Shown here piece by piece: positions 8,520 through 18,195 of a stretch of 64,000 bases of DNA; position 1 is the stretch's first letter, and each line of letters begins with the position of its first letter. Source of the DNA: Gillisella vitis (GTDB taxonomy: Bacteria > Pseudomonadota > Alphaproteobacteria > Rhizobiales > Rhizobiaceae). The notes under the pieces were generated by a model that did not search any database, was not told the origin of the DNA, and worked only from the letters and a program-made list of their open reading frames with translations. The stretch lies in contig NZ_CP056047.1 of the NCBI RefSeq assembly GCF_021559775.1, positions 2,790,001 through 2,854,000 of the forward strand. The letters are read 5' to 3'. The translations under genes were made by a program, and so were the position numbers.

Positions 8520-9686
8520 ATGGACATGAGCGGTAAGACACCTTCGAAACGCCTGATCCTGACCAATGCCGCCATTATCCTTGCCGACCGCATACAGACC
8601 GGCACGGTGGAAATTGAAAACGGCCAGATCATCGCCATCGGCCCGTTAACCCATGCCAGCGACGCCATCGACCTTGATGGCGACATGCTGATCCCAGGCC
8701 TCGTCGATATCCACACCGACCATTTCGAAAAGCATGTCTTTCCCCGCCACCATGTCCGCTGGAACTATACGACGGCAGCCCTTGCCCATGACGCGCAAAT
8801 CATCGGCGCTGGCATTACCACCGTGTTCGACAGTCTCTGCGTCGGCGCAGCGGAAGACGGCAGCGAGCGGGCTGAAATCCTGCGGCCGATGATTGAAGCG
8901 CTGGAAAAGGCACAAGGTGCTGGCATGTTGCGGGCCGAGCATTTCGTGCATCTGCGCTGCGAAGTGATCGATGAACAAACGCCTGCACTGATGGAAGCCA
9001 ATATTGGCCATGCTCTGGTGCGCGTCGTCTCTGTCATGGAGCACCTGCCCGGCATCCGCCAGACGCGAGATCTCGACACCTATCTGGCCAAGGTCGCGAA
9101 ATTGCGTGGCGAAGCCCTTGCTGTGACCACGGCACGGGTTGCGGACCTGATCACCGCCAAACAGGCCATTGGCAACCGCATCCGCCCACAGGTGGTGGAT
9201 ATCGCCAAGCGCCACAACAAGCCGCTGCTCAGCCATGACGATACCGATATCGAGCATGTCGATCTCGCCGCTGACGAAGGCGTATCGATCAGCGAATTTC
9301 CCTGCACGCTGGAGGCCGCCCGCGAAGCCCGCAAACGTGGCATGCAAATCGTCGGCGGCGCACCGAATATCGTGCGCGGCGGCTCACAATCCGGCAATAT
9401 CGCGGTGCGAGACCTGCTGCTCGAAGGCCTTTGCGATATTCTGGCCTCCGATTATGTACCGCGCGCCTTGCTGGACGCGCCCTTCGCCATCGCCGCCGAT
9501 CCGGATCTCGCCTACGACCTGCCCGCCGCGATCCGCATGGTCAGCAAGACCCCGGCAGAAGCCGCCGGTCTCAACGACCGCGGCGAGATCGCGCCGGGCA
9601 AGCGCGCCGACCTCTTGCAAATTGGCCAGCATGGCGGCCATCCGTTCATCAAACAGCTCTGGCGCGAAGGGGTGCGGGTTGGGTGA
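8520..9686 (+). CDS. phnM: PhnM-type phosphonate metabolism amidohydrolase
   Basis: 388 aa from the ATG at 8520, with GGAGAGATCGGG just upstream. The metal-binding motif DIHTDHFEKHVFPRHHV and the later LLSHDDTDIEHV, SEFPCTLEAA, GAPNIVRGGSQSGN and ASDYVPRALL are characteristic of PhnM, the alpha-D-ribose 1-methylphosphonate 5-triphosphate diphosphatase of the C-P lyase pathway. No other phn gene is present within the window, so this copy stands alone between a peptidase gene and a convergent peptide importer (3 bp gap at the 3' ends). Either it serves a distant phn operon or it is a paralogue acting on another triphosphate or cyclic ester. Confidence 0.88.
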   Translation: MDMSGKTPSKRLILTNAAIILADRIQTGTVEIENGQIIAIGPLTHASDAIDLDGDMLIPGLVDIHTDHFEKHVFPRHHVRWNYTTAALAHDAQIIGAGITTVFDSLCVGAAEDGSERAEILRPMIEALEKAQGAGMLRAEHFVHLRCEVIDEQTPALMEANIGHALVRVVSVMEHLPGIRQTRDLDTYLAKVAKLRGEALAVTTARVADLITAKQAIGNRIRPQVVDIAKRHNKPLLSHDDTDIEHVDLAADEGVSISEFPCTLEAAREARKRGMQIVGGAPNIVRGGSQSGNIAVRDLLLEGLCDILASDYVPRALLDAPFAIAADPDLAYDLPAAIRMVSKTPAEAAGLNDRGEIAPGKRADLLQIGQHGGHPFIKQLWREGVRVG

Positions 9687-9689
9687 TGG

Positions 9690-10438
<749 letters not shown>

Positions 10439-10442
<4 letters not shown>

Positions 10443-11272
10443 TGCGCCCACTCCACCTGACGCTGCAAGACCGGCAGCGGATGCTGGTTGCCTTCCAGGC
10501 GCGGCAGGCAATTCAGCAGGCCCTGGGTATAGGGATGTTTGGCCTCGGACAGGTTGGCCGCATTCAGTTCCTCGACAACCCGGCCCGCATACATCACCAG
10601 CACCCGGTCGCAGAAGGAGGAGACCAGCCGCAAATCATGACTGACGAAAATCAGCCCCATGCCGCGCTCACGCACCAGCATGTCGAGAATATCGAGCACT
10701 TCCAGCTGCACCGTCACATCCAGCGCCGAGGTCGGCTCATCGGCAATCAGCAGTTCCGGCCCGCAGACCAGCATCATGGCGATCATCACCCGCTGGCCCA
10801 TGCCGCCGGAAACTTCGTGCGGGTAAAGCTTGAACACCCGTTCGGGATCGCGGATCTGCACCGCTTCCAGCATGGCCAGCGCCCTTTGCCGGGCTTGCTT
10901 TCCCGTCATCCGTTCATGGGTCAACAGCGTCTCGACGATCTGTTTGCCAATCGGCATGACAGGGTTCAGCGAATATTTGGGGTCCTGAAGGATCATCGCC
11001 ATCCGCTTGCCGCGCAGTGCCCGGCGCTTGGATGCCGAAATCGCCAGCAGATCCGTATCGCCGAAATGCAAGTGATCGGCGGTGATCCGTGCATGGGCGG
11101 GGGTGAGACCCATGATCGCCCGCCCGGTCTGGGATTTGCCGGAGCCGGATTCGCCGACAATACCGAGTCGCTCCTTGCCCAGCGTGAAGGACACGCCGCG
11201 CACGGCTTCCACCAGACCCGTGCGGGTCGGAAAACTGACCTTGAGATTGTCCACCGTCAACAAGGCGCTCAT
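10439..11272 (-). CDS. Oligopeptide ABC transporter ATP-binding protein (DppD/OppD type)
   Basis: 277 aa beginning at the ATG at 11272. The same frame is open further upstream to 12160, but that part is antisense-like noise overlapping the DppC permease gene. Motifs: Walker [10 protein letters not shown] (Ser-Gln in place of the usual Ser-Thr), Q-loop [20 protein letters not shown], signature VSGGMGQRV, Walker [13 protein letters not shown] and H-loop VSHDL. The C-terminus [18 protein letters not shown] is the oligopeptide/dipeptide C-terminal domain typical of the family, which may bind an Fe-S cluster in some members. Start and stop both overlap neighbours by 4 bp. Confidence 0.94.
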
Positions 11273-12195
11273 TGGCCGGCCTCCTTCGGGTCCAGCGCAT
11301 CGCGCAGGCCATCGCCCAGCAGGTTGAAGCCGAGGCTGACGATCAGGATGGCAAAGCCCGGCATGGCGGCAACCCACCATTGATCCAGAATGAAGCGGCG
11401 GCCATCGGCAATCATCGCCCCCCATTCCGGCAGGGGCGGTTGGGCGCCAAGGCCCAGGAAACCGAGACCGGCAGCCGTCAGGATAATGCCCGCCATATCC
11501 AGCGTGACGCGGACGATCAGCGAGGACAGACAGAGCGGCATGATATGGCGCAGCACAATGCGAAAGGGCGAAGCGCCCATCAGCTTGACGGCAGAGATAT
11601 AATCGGAATTGCGAACCGTCAGCGTTTCGGCCCGGGCGATGCGCGCATAAGGCGGCCAGGAGGTGACGGCAATCGCCAGAATGGCGTTTTCGATACCGGG
11701 ACCAAGCGCTGCCACCAGCGCCAATGCCAGAACGAGCTTCGGAAAGGCCAGGAAAATATCGGTCAACCGCATCAGCACCGCATCGACCCAGCCGCCCGCG
11801 TAACCGGCCACCGTGCCGACCAACAGGCCTATGGGTGCCGCAATAATGGCCACCAGCACCACAACCATCAATGTCAGCCGCGACCCGTAGATCAGCCGGG
11901 AATAGATATCGCGTCCCTGATCGTCGCTGCCGAGCCAGAAACCTCCGGTACCGGGCGCCATTAACCTTGCATTGGCAAGATCGCCCTGTACCGGATTGTG
12001 GGTGGCGAGCAGATTGGCGAAGGCGGCAACCAGAATGAGCGCGATAATGATGCCAAGCCCCAGCAGCGCCAGCCGATTGGCGGAAAACTGCCGCCAGATG
12101 ACATAGGCGCGACCAAGCCTTGCCTGCCGGCGCGATTGGGGCCGGTCCGACAGCAGCCACTCACGAAGGGACATATTATCTGAGGGCGTCATCAT
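11269..12195 (-). CDS. Dipeptide/oligopeptide ABC transporter permease (DppC family)
   Basis: 308 aa. The ATG at 12195 overlaps the stop of the preceding permease as ATGA, so translational coupling favours this start over the internal ATGs at 12192 and 12174. A cytoplasmic N-terminal tail precedes the first membrane helix (about 40-62). Then come the family element LGSDDQGRDIYSRLIYGSRL, several helices, an EAA-type loop (AVKLMGASPFRIVLRHIMPL) and the C-terminal GDGLRDALDP. Works with the DppB-type permease encoded immediately upstream. Confidence 0.94.
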   Translation of the reverse strand: MMTPSDNMSLREWLLSDRPQSRRQARLGRAYVIWRQFSANRLALLGLGIIIALILVAAFANLLATHNPVQGDLANARLMAPGTGGFWLGSDDQGRDIYSRLIYGSRLTLMVVVLVAIIAAPIGLLVGTVAGYAGGWVDAVLMRLTDIFLAFPKLVLALALVAALGPGIENAILAIAVTSWPPYARIARAETLTVRNSDYISAVKLMGASPFRIVLRHIMPLCLSSLIVRVTLDMAGIILTAAGLGFLGLGAQPPLPEWGAMIADGRRFILDQWWVAAMPGFAILIVSLGFNLLGDGLRDALDPKEAGQ

Positions 12196-13259
12196 CGGCT
12201 GCGCGTCCTCGGGTCAAGGGTCTTGTAAAGGAGATCCGACAGGATGTTGATGGCGATGAACACGGAACCGATAATGATGGTTCCGCCCAGCACCGCATTC
12301 ATATCGGCATTTTGCAGCGAATTGGTGATGTAGAGGCCGATGCCCGGCCAGGAGAAGATCGTCTCTGTTAGCACCGAGCCTTCCAGAAGACCGGCATAGG
12401 ACAGGGCAATCACCGTCAACAGCGGCACAGCGGCATTGCGCAAGGCGTGGAACCAGATGATCCGGCTTTCGGACAGGCCCTTGGCGCGAGCCGCAACGAT
12501 ATATTCCTGCGACAGTTCGTTGAGCATGAAAGAGCGGGTCATTCGGCTGATATAGGCAAGTGAGAAATAGCCGAGCAGTGCGCCGGGCAGGATGATATGG
12601 CGAAACAGATCCCAGAGGATCTCCCATTGGCCCGCCATGGCGGCATCCAACAGGTAAAAGCCGGTGACGGGTATCAGGTCATATTCATAGACCACGTCCA
12701 TCCGCCCGGGATAGGCCACCCATTGCAGCTTGGCATAGAAAAACAGCAGCGCCAAAAGGCCGAGCCAGAAGATTGGCACGGAATAGCCGATCAAACCGAT
12801 GACACGGACAATCTGGTCCGCAAGGCTGCCGCGCTTGACTGCGGCCAGAACGCCTAAGGGAAGGCCAATCACCGCGCCGATGATCGTACCGACCGTGGCA
12901 AGCTCAACAGTTGCCGGAAAAAACCGGCCGATATCGGTCATGACAGGATTGGTTGTCAGAACCGATGTGCCAAAATCGCCCGAGAGCACCTGTTTTAGAT
13001 AGACGAAGAACTGGTAATAGAGCGGTTGATCCAGCCCCATTGCCCGGCGCGTCTGTTCGACGACCGCCTGCGGTGCTCGATCCCCCAGAACAGCAAGGAC
13101 CGGATCAATCGGGATCACCCGACCAATGAAGAACGTGACCGCCAGAAGACCGAGATAAGTCGTCGCAACAGTCACGAAAAATCCCGCAACTGCCTTTAAA
13201 CGTCTTAACTGCCGGTCGCGCCTGCGACCGGCAGATGCTTGTGTTGTGGTGAGAGCCAA
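12192..13259 (-). CDS. Dipeptide/oligopeptide ABC transporter permease (DppB family)
   Basis: 355 aa. The N-terminus is longer and more basic than usual (QASAGRRRDRQLRRLKAV) before the first helix. Then follow PIDPVLAVLGDRAP and MGLDQPLYYQFFVYL (the DppB-family periplasmic element), an EAA-type loop VAARAKGLSESRIIWFHALR and a C-terminal ILSDLLYKTLDPRTR. It lies 15 bp after the binding-protein gene in the operon and overlaps the DppC-type gene by 4 bp. Confidence 0.93.
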   Translation of the reverse strand: MALTTTQASAGRRRDRQLRRLKAVAGFFVTVATTYLGLLAVTFFIGRVIPIDPVLAVLGDRAPQAVVEQTRRAMGLDQPLYYQFFVYLKQVLSGDFGTSVLTTNPVMTDIGRFFPATVELATVGTIIGAVIGLPLGVLAAVKRGSLADQIVRVIGLIGYSVPIFWLGLLALLFFYAKLQWVAYPGRMDVVYEYDLIPVTGFYLLDAAMAGQWEILWDLFRHIILPGALLGYFSLAYISRMTRSFMLNELSQEYIVAARAKGLSESRIIWFHALRNAAVPLLTVIALSYAGLLEGSVLTETIFSWPGIGLYITNSLQNADMNAVLGGTIIIGSVFIAINILSDLLYKTLDPRTRSR

Positions 13260-13274
13260 GAGCCCTGCTCCTGA

Positions 13275-14927
13275 TCAATCCTTGGAAATCAAGTTTTTGA
13301 GGTTGCTGTCGAAGGTGGGGCCAAGCTTATAATTTTGAACATTGGCCCTATAGCCGGCAATTTCCGTTTTTTGATAGATGATCACAAACGGACCATCGGC
13401 CAGAACCTTTCGCTGCAAGTCTTCATACATCGCCTTGCGCTTCGGCGTGTCCCGCTCCAACAGCGCTTCGCTGGTTTCCTTTGTCAACTCAGGCACATCC
13501 CAAGCATTGCGCCAGGCGAGTGTCTTGGATTTCGGCGTGTCGGAATTGTCAGGATTGCTGGTAAAGGTTTCGGCATTGGAATGCGGGTCCCAATAATCAG
13601 CACCCCAATCCCCGATATAGATGTCATGGTTGCGGGCGCGGTATTTGGTCAGCGTCTGCTTACCATCGCCCTGGATGAGTTCCAGCGTGATGCCCGCCTG
13701 TGCGAAAGTTTGCTGCATGGATTGGGCAATGCTGGTCATCGGCTCGATGGAGCGCACATCCATGGTGACTTTGAAGCCATCCTTGAGGCCTGCTTTTTCC
13801 AGCAATTCCTTGGCTTTCGCAACATTCAGCTTATAGGGCTGGTCATCAATCGAGCCAAGAATACCCTTGGGTAGGAAGGATTCATGCACGGTGCCGACAC
13901 CCTTGATGAGGGTTGCGCCGATGGCATCGTAATCGACAAGATATTTGATGGCCTGGCGGACTTCCGGCTTGGAAAGATACTGGTTCTTCTGGTTGAGACC
14001 GAGATAATAGACGGTGCCCTTCTGGGCAGAATCTGTCTTGATATTTTTCGCATTGGCAATCGCGGTAAAGTCCGTCGGCGAAAGATTACGCGCCACATCG
14101 ACATCACCGGATTCCAGCGCCAGACGTTGGCCTGAGCTTTCCTTCAGGAAGCGGTAGATGACCCGCTTAAGCTTGGCCTTTTCACCATAGTAATTGTCAT
14201 TGCGCTCCATCACGACCAATTCATTGGCACGCCATTCGCGCAGCTTGAAAGGACCGGAGCCAGCGTAATTGGTCTTCAACCAGCCGTTGCCGAAATCGGT
14301 GTCATAGGGATAATCCTTGGAAACCGTCACGGCTGCCGCGTGGCTCTGCACCAGTTTCTTGTCAACGATGGCACCGACGGTTGCGGTCAGGCAGTTCAGC
14401 ACGAAGCTGGTCGCATAAGGCTTGTCCACCTTGAACTGGAAGGTCGCGGCATCGACTGCCTTGGCATTTTCCGCGACATTGTCACCACTCAGGCCGAATT
14501 GCTGAAGAATGAAGGCCGGGTTCTTGTTGAGCTTGACGGCCCGTTCAAAAGAATAGGCCACATCTTCCGCAGTGATCGGATTGCCGGAGGCGAATTTGAT
14601 GCCAGACTTGATCTTGAACGTATAGGTCAGGCCGTCTTCAGACGCACTCCAGCTTTCCGCAATGCCGGGAGCCACGGTCGAGGTATCGGCAATATTCAGC
14701 TTTACCAGCGTATCATAGGTATTGCCGGTGACTTCGGCGGCAGAGATTTCGAAAGCCTCGCCCGGGTCCATGGTAATGATATCGTCAAACGCCCAGGCCT
14801 CGACCAGGGTATCTTTCGGCGTGGCGGCAAAAGCGCGTGGCACGCCCGTAACGCCCCCCGCAACGCCCAATGCCAGAACAGCACTGGCTGTCGTCATCAG
14901 CCTGCGGCGTGTCAATGTCATGGTCAT
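13275..14927 (-). CDS. ABC transporter substrate-binding protein, family 5 (peptide)
   Basis: 550 aa from the ATG at 14927, preceded by AAAAGGGGAC; an in-frame start at 14963 was rejected for lack of a ribosome site. A signal peptide with a twin-arginine-like TRRRLM and a hydrophobic stretch ends at about AFA-ATPKD. Family-5 marks are MDPGEAFEISAAEVTGNTYD and LAESWSASEDGLTYTFKIKSG-like architecture (GIAESWSASEDG, then AEDVAYSFERAV), and the late SIEPMTSIAQSMQQTF. It binds peptides or related amino compounds in the periplasm and delivers them to the downstream permeases. The association with a dipeptidase gene argues for dipeptides, but this is inference. Confidence 0.93.
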   Translation of the reverse strand: MTMTLTRRRLMTTASAVLALGVAGGVTGVPRAFAATPKDTLVEAWAFDDIITMDPGEAFEISAAEVTGNTYDTLVKLNIADTSTVAPGIAESWSASEDGLTYTFKIKSGIKFASGNPITAEDVAYSFERAVKLNKNPAFILQQFGLSGDNVAENAKAVDAATFQFKVDKPYATSFVLNCLTATVGAIVDKKLVQSHAAAVTVSKDYPYDTDFGNGWLKTNYAGSGPFKLREWRANELVVMERNDNYYGEKAKLKRVIYRFLKESSGQRLALESGDVDVARNLSPTDFTAIANAKNIKTDSAQKGTVYYLGLNQKNQYLSKPEVRQAIKYLVDYDAIGATLIKGVGTVHESFLPKGILGSIDDQPYKLNVAKAKELLEKAGLKDGFKVTMDVRSIEPMTSIAQSMQQTFAQAGITLELIQGDGKQTLTKYRARNHDIYIGDWGADYWDPHSNAETFTSNPDNSDTPKSKTLAWRNAWDVPELTKETSEALLERDTPKRKAMYEDLQRKVLADGPFVIIYQKTEIAGYRANVQNYKLGPTFDSNLKNLISKD

Positions 14928-14975
14928 GGTCCCGTCCCCTTTTTGTAAATCAATGATCGCCAACAGATGCCGGAA

Positions 14976-16028
14976 TTACTCGCCCCACGTCGTCCCCAGC
15001 ACGCGCAGCCAGTTTTCACGGGCAATCTTAGCAATATCTGCATCACCGTATCCAGCCGATTGCAACGCTTCAAGCAACCTCTGGTTCCCACTGGCATCGC
15101 CGATTTCACCTGGCACGGTGCAACCGTCGAAATCGGAGCCGAGGCCGACACAATCGATACCCATGCGTTCCACCATATAGTCGATATGGCGCACCATATC
15201 TGACAGCGGGGTCTCGGCAAAATCGCGGGCATCAGCGCGCAACATGGTCACGGCGTAGTTGAGGCCAGCGATGCCCTTGCGCTCGCGGATCGCATCCATC
15301 TGCCGATCCGTCAGGTTGCGGGCCACCGGTGTCAGCACGTGCGCATTGGAATGGCTGGCGATCAATGGTTTGTCGGAGGTTTTCGCCACGTCCCAGAAGC
15401 CCTTTTCGGTGATATGGGCAAGGTCGAGGGCAATGCCCAGCCGATCGCAGGCTTTCACAAGCTCAAAACCAAGCGTCGTCAGGCCCGGTCCGGTATCCGG
15501 CGACATTGGAAAGGCGAAGGGAACACCATGGCCGAAAATATTCGGGCGGCTCCAGACCGGGCCGAGCGTGCGCAGGCCTGCCTGGTAAAACACCTCAAGA
15601 GCGGCCAGATCGGCATCGATGGCCTCACAGCCTTCCATATGCAGCACGGCGGCAAAGACGCCCTCGGCCATGGCAGCGCGAATATCCGATGTCGAGCGGC
15701 ACAGCCGCCAGCCGCCAGCCCGCTCGACGCGCAGCGCAATCGCGGTCATCTGCAAGGCGATGTCCAGCGACGATGCGCGCGCCAGGGGCTTATCAACAGG
15801 GGTATTGTAATGGCCCTTGTCATCCGGCTCGGTCAGCACGAACTCACCGTCTGAGGGAATATAAATCGCGCAGAGACCGCCACCAAGCCCGCCCCGGCGG
15901 GCGCGTGGCGCATCGATATGACCTTCCCGTGTGCCATTGATGAATTGCCGCACCGGATCGACGCCCGCTGCATGAGCCCTCCACAAACGCAGGAGGACAT
16001 CATTATGCCCGTCGAAAACCAATTGCAT
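14976..16028 (-). CDS. Membrane-dipeptidase-like zinc peptidase (family M19)
   Basis: 350 aa from the ATG at 16028, with AAGGTGAG five bases upstream; the in-frame GTG at 16034 is less well placed. Metal and substrate motifs of family M19 are visible: FDGHNDVLLRLW at the N-terminus (His and Asp ligands), MEGCEAID (bridging Glu), DLAHITEKGFWDV, ASHSNAHVL and VGLGSDFDG. No signal peptide is seen, so the bacterial enzyme is probably cytoplasmic and hydrolyses dipeptides brought in by the transporter encoded immediately downstream. It is the first gene of the operon; upstream bases 16035-16272 form a short promoter region. Confidence 0.93.
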   Translation of the reverse strand: MQLVFDGHNDVLLRLWRAHAAGVDPVRQFINGTREGHIDAPRARRGGLGGGLCAIYIPSDGEFVLTEPDDKGHYNTPVDKPLARASSLDIALQMTAIALRVERAGGWRLCRSTSDIRAAMAEGVFAAVLHMEGCEAIDADLAALEVFYQAGLRTLGPVWSRPNIFGHGVPFAFPMSPDTGPGLTTLGFELVKACDRLGIALDLAHITEKGFWDVAKTSDKPLIASHSNAHVLTPVARNLTDRQMDAIRERKGIAGLNYAVTMLRADARDFAETPLSDMVRHIDYMVERMGIDCVGLGSDFDGCTVPGEIGDASGNQRLLEALQSAGYGDADIAKIARENWLRVLGTTWGE

Positions 16029-16219
16029 GAACACTCACCTTTTGACGCATCGCGACTGGCCAGTCTTTTTTGACAAGGGCCACAAGCCTATGACAAAAAA
16101 GGGAAATATCGCCAATCTCCTATTTTAGGTGCAGAGTAGAATCAAAAGCTGCAAGGGTTCAAGCGAAAATAATTTGCATCGCAACACAAAGAAGCGAGCA
16201 TTCTTGCGACATTGGTTTT

Positions 16220-16243
16220 CGGACACGGCTTTTCGCGTGTCCG
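16220..16243. other. Inverted repeat in the gap between dipeptidase and kdgK genes
   Basis: CGGACACG at 16220-16227 pairs perfectly with CGTGTCCG at 16236-16243 across an 8-base loop. It lies 30 bp beyond the kdgK stop and could cap that transcript, but no T-run follows on either strand. A role as terminator is therefore uncertain; it may be an operator or a 3'-stabilising hairpin. Confidence 0.4.
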
Positions 16244-16272
16244 TCGTCCAAGGGTGTTTTGAGGAGATGTTT

Positions 16273-17187
16273 TCAGGGGATATTTTCGATCTCCACCAAA
16301 GCGCCTCGCTTACGGATCACCTGAGCGGAAACGGCAGCCCCTTGCGCCAATGCCTCAGCCATCGCGATATCCGAAAGGCGAGCCGACAGGAAACCGGCAT
16401 TGAAACTATCGCCAGCTGCTGTCGTATCGACGAGATCGGCGACCGGCACGGGATCGAATGTCACTGGCCCTTGCGTGGCGTCAAAGGCATGCACACGGCC
16501 CGCGCCATTCTTGACCACCACGGTTGCCGCACCTGCTTTTCGGTATCGGATAATCGTGGCGTCAGGTGTGGCATCGTTGAAATTCGGCCCATCCTCGTCA
16601 AAGGACGGCAGGACGATGTCGGCAACCTTGGCCGCCTGCGAAACCGCATTGCACATGCTGTCACGATCCGGCCAAAGCCGGGCGCGCATATTAGGATCGA
16701 AAGCGATCAGGCTGCCAGCATCGCGTGCCTGCGCCAGAACCTCTAGCAATTGCTGACGGCCCGCTGGGGACAGGATTGCGAGGGTAATCCCGGAAAACAG
16801 GATGAGATCGCGGTCTCGTACGGCCTCTAAAAGAAACGCACGGTCGTCTGCCAGACGCTTGGCGGCGGATTGGCCGCGCCAATAGCTGAAACTGCGCTCG
16901 CCATTGGCAAGCTCGATCATATAAAGCCCGACCGTCGCATCCTCCAGACGGCGCAAATGCCCGGTGCCTATTCCCGCCGCTTGCATGAAGGTGAGCATGG
17001 CTTGCGAAATACCATCGACGCCGATAGCCGAGCAGTAATCCACCACGTCGTCAGCGCCCAGAAGACGGCGCAGATACCAGGCAGTGTTGAATGTATCGCC
17101 AGCAAAATTGCGATGATAAGCACCGTCTTCGCGGGGCGCCATTTCCACCATGCATTCGCCGATGGTCAAGATCCGTTTGCTGCTCAT
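16273..17187 (-). CDS. kdgK: 2-keto-3-deoxygluconate kinase (PfkB family)
   Basis: 304 aa sugar kinase of the PfkB/ribokinase fold: N-terminal LTIGECMVEMAP, a sugar-binding segment GGAYHRNFAGDTFNTA-like (GAYHRNFAGDTFNTAWYLRR), internal FDPNMRARLW and the C-terminal ATP-site signature DTTAAGDSFNAGF with the catalytic Asp. ATP phosphorylates 2-keto-3-deoxygluconate to the 6-phosphate, the exit step of hexuronate degradation. Context fits: it is transcribed with a GntR regulator (15 bp upstream) and faces the uxaC-kdu-uxu-uxa gene block. The KDPG aldolase that would follow is not in the window. Confidence 0.87.
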   Translation of the reverse strand: MSSKRILTIGECMVEMAPREDGAYHRNFAGDTFNTAWYLRRLLGADDVVDYCSAIGVDGISQAMLTFMQAAGIGTGHLRRLEDATVGLYMIELANGERSFSYWRGQSAAKRLADDRAFLLEAVRDRDLILFSGITLAILSPAGRQQLLEVLAQARDAGSLIAFDPNMRARLWPDRDSMCNAVSQAAKVADIVLPSFDEDGPNFNDATPDATIIRYRKAGAATVVVKNGAGRVHAFDATQGPVTFDPVPVADLVDTTAAGDSFNAGFLSARLSDIAMAEALAQGAAVSAQVIRKRGALVEIENIP

Positions 17188-17202
17188 ATTATCCTGCCAT
17201 CC

Positions 17203-17898
17203 TCATTCGGTCGCGAAATACTGGCCTTGGGTTTCCCTGATCCGGCTGATGATCGACAAGATACGTGACAGGTGAACACGCATGTTGGCGGCGGCCCGGT
17301 CGCCATCACGTGCCTTCAGCGCGGCCATAATCTCGATATGGTCGTCAATGGCGCTTTGCGCACCAAAAGCAAGGCTGAGATAGCGGATTCGGTCCATATG
17401 CGCCTTGCTGTCGCGGATCAGCGCCCAGGCGAATTCGTGGCCGGACATCTTGCAGATCTGCCGGTGAAACTCGTCATCCAACTCATGAAACAGCATCTTG
17501 TCGCCAGCCTCCATGGCCTTGATCTGCCGCTGCACCAATTCGTCGAGCGCCGCGATCTGCTCTTCGCTCAAACGCTCGGCGGCGGCTCGCACGGTTTCCA
17601 TTTCCAGCGCTGTGCGGATGAAGCGGGCCTGCAACACTCCACGTTCGGAAATATGTGTCACGACAGTTGCCCGTTGTGGGCGGATCATCAGGAAGCCCTG
17701 CTGGGACAGGCGATAGAAGGCGTCGCGCACCGGTTGGCGAGACACGCCCATCTGCTTGGCAACATCCACTTCCGATAATTTTGCCCCCGGCGGCAGCTCC
17801 AGTTCAACCACCTGCCGGTATAACAGCTCGAAGACCTGCTCGGTGACCGAAGGTTGCCGCTGAACGTCCAGCGTGCGCACATTGACCGTATCAATCAT
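17203..17898 (-). CDS. GntR-family transcriptional regulator with FCD domain (probable uronate regulator)
   Basis: 231 aa. The N-terminal winged helix (about 15-80) includes KLSEVDVAKQMGVSRQPVRD and a wing GFLMIRPQRATVVTHI. The C-terminal FCD ligand domain carries the acidic/His metal-site residues around HELDDEFHRQICKMSGHEFA. Divergent to uxaC with 297 bp between and co-directional with kdgK, it is the obvious local repressor of the uronate genes, in the manner of ExuR/UxuR/KdgR-type FCD regulators. The effector is probably a uronate intermediate, which is inference. Candidate sites upstream are the 13-bp tandem repeats at 17940 and the CTAACATATTAG element at 18007. Confidence 0.88.
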   Translation of the reverse strand: MIDTVNVRTLDVQRQPSVTEQVFELLYRQVVELELPPGAKLSEVDVAKQMGVSRQPVRDAFYRLSQQGFLMIRPQRATVVTHISERGVLQARFIRTALEMETVRAAAERLSEEQIAALDELVQRQIKAMEAGDKMLFHELDDEFHRQICKMSGHEFAWALIRDSKAHMDRIRYLSLAFGAQSAIDDHIEIMAALKARDGDRAAANMRVHLSRILSIISRIRETQGQYFATE

Positions 17899-17939
17899 CC
17901 CACCCTCCGATTACCACCGCCATCGTCACTCCAAAGTAG

Positions 17940-17983
17940 CCGGGCCAAGTACCCGGGCCAAGTATCCGGGATCATACCCCGGG
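17940..17983. repeat. Tandem ~13-bp repeats with CCGGG core between the GntR gene and uxaC
   Basis: CCGGG occurs four times at an exact 13-bp period (starts 17940, 17953, 17966, 17979). The first two units are CCGGGCCAAGTA plus C or T; the third diverges (CCGGGATCATACC) and the fourth is truncated. They lie 42 bp upstream of the regulator's start codon and just upstream of a sigma-70-like promoter for uxaC. A phased regulator-binding array is a reasonable idea, but slippage-derived repeats with no function would look the same. Confidence 0.6.
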
Positions 17984-17989
17984 ACCGCA

Positions 17990-18018
17990 TTGACACAATT
18001 TGCATACTAACATATTAG
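17990..18018 (+). promoter_or_regulatory. Candidate sigma-70 promoter for uxaC with overlapping operator-like element
   Basis: TTGACA at 17990-17995 and TATTAG at 18013-18018 are separated by 17 bp. The short inverted repeat CTAA-CATA-TTAG (18007-18018) covers the -10 element, as expected for a repressor site. A transcript from here would have a leader of about 170 nt before the TTG start of uxaC. The rest of the 17899-18195 gap holds the tandem repeats and no open frame that I could support. Confidence 0.5.
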
Positions 18019-18195
18019 ATTGGCAGCGGAATGCAATTGCGTTTCGCCACCACTGTCACCGCCCAGGCCATCGATCAAAAGACGATGGCCAACGCAAGAG
18101 GCGGCAGTTGTTTTAAGCCATAATACGCCGGACCGAAATCGGCTTGCGATATTATGCTCTATTAGAATTACGGGGCGCACGCGGAGACCACGGCA

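Noticed and set aside
11273..12160. N-terminal extension of the DppD-type ATPase frame to give a 573-residue protein
   Set aside because: The extension lies wholly over the DppC permease gene, which is well supported; a normal ATPase start with 4-bp overlap exists at 11272.
16220..16243. Strong terminator of the kdgK-gntR transcript
   Set aside because: The stem is perfect but no T-run follows on the minus strand, so it is reported only as an inverted repeat.
17940..17983. CRISPR-like short repeat array
   Set aside because: Units are only 13 bp and directly abutting with no spacers; they are tandem repeats.
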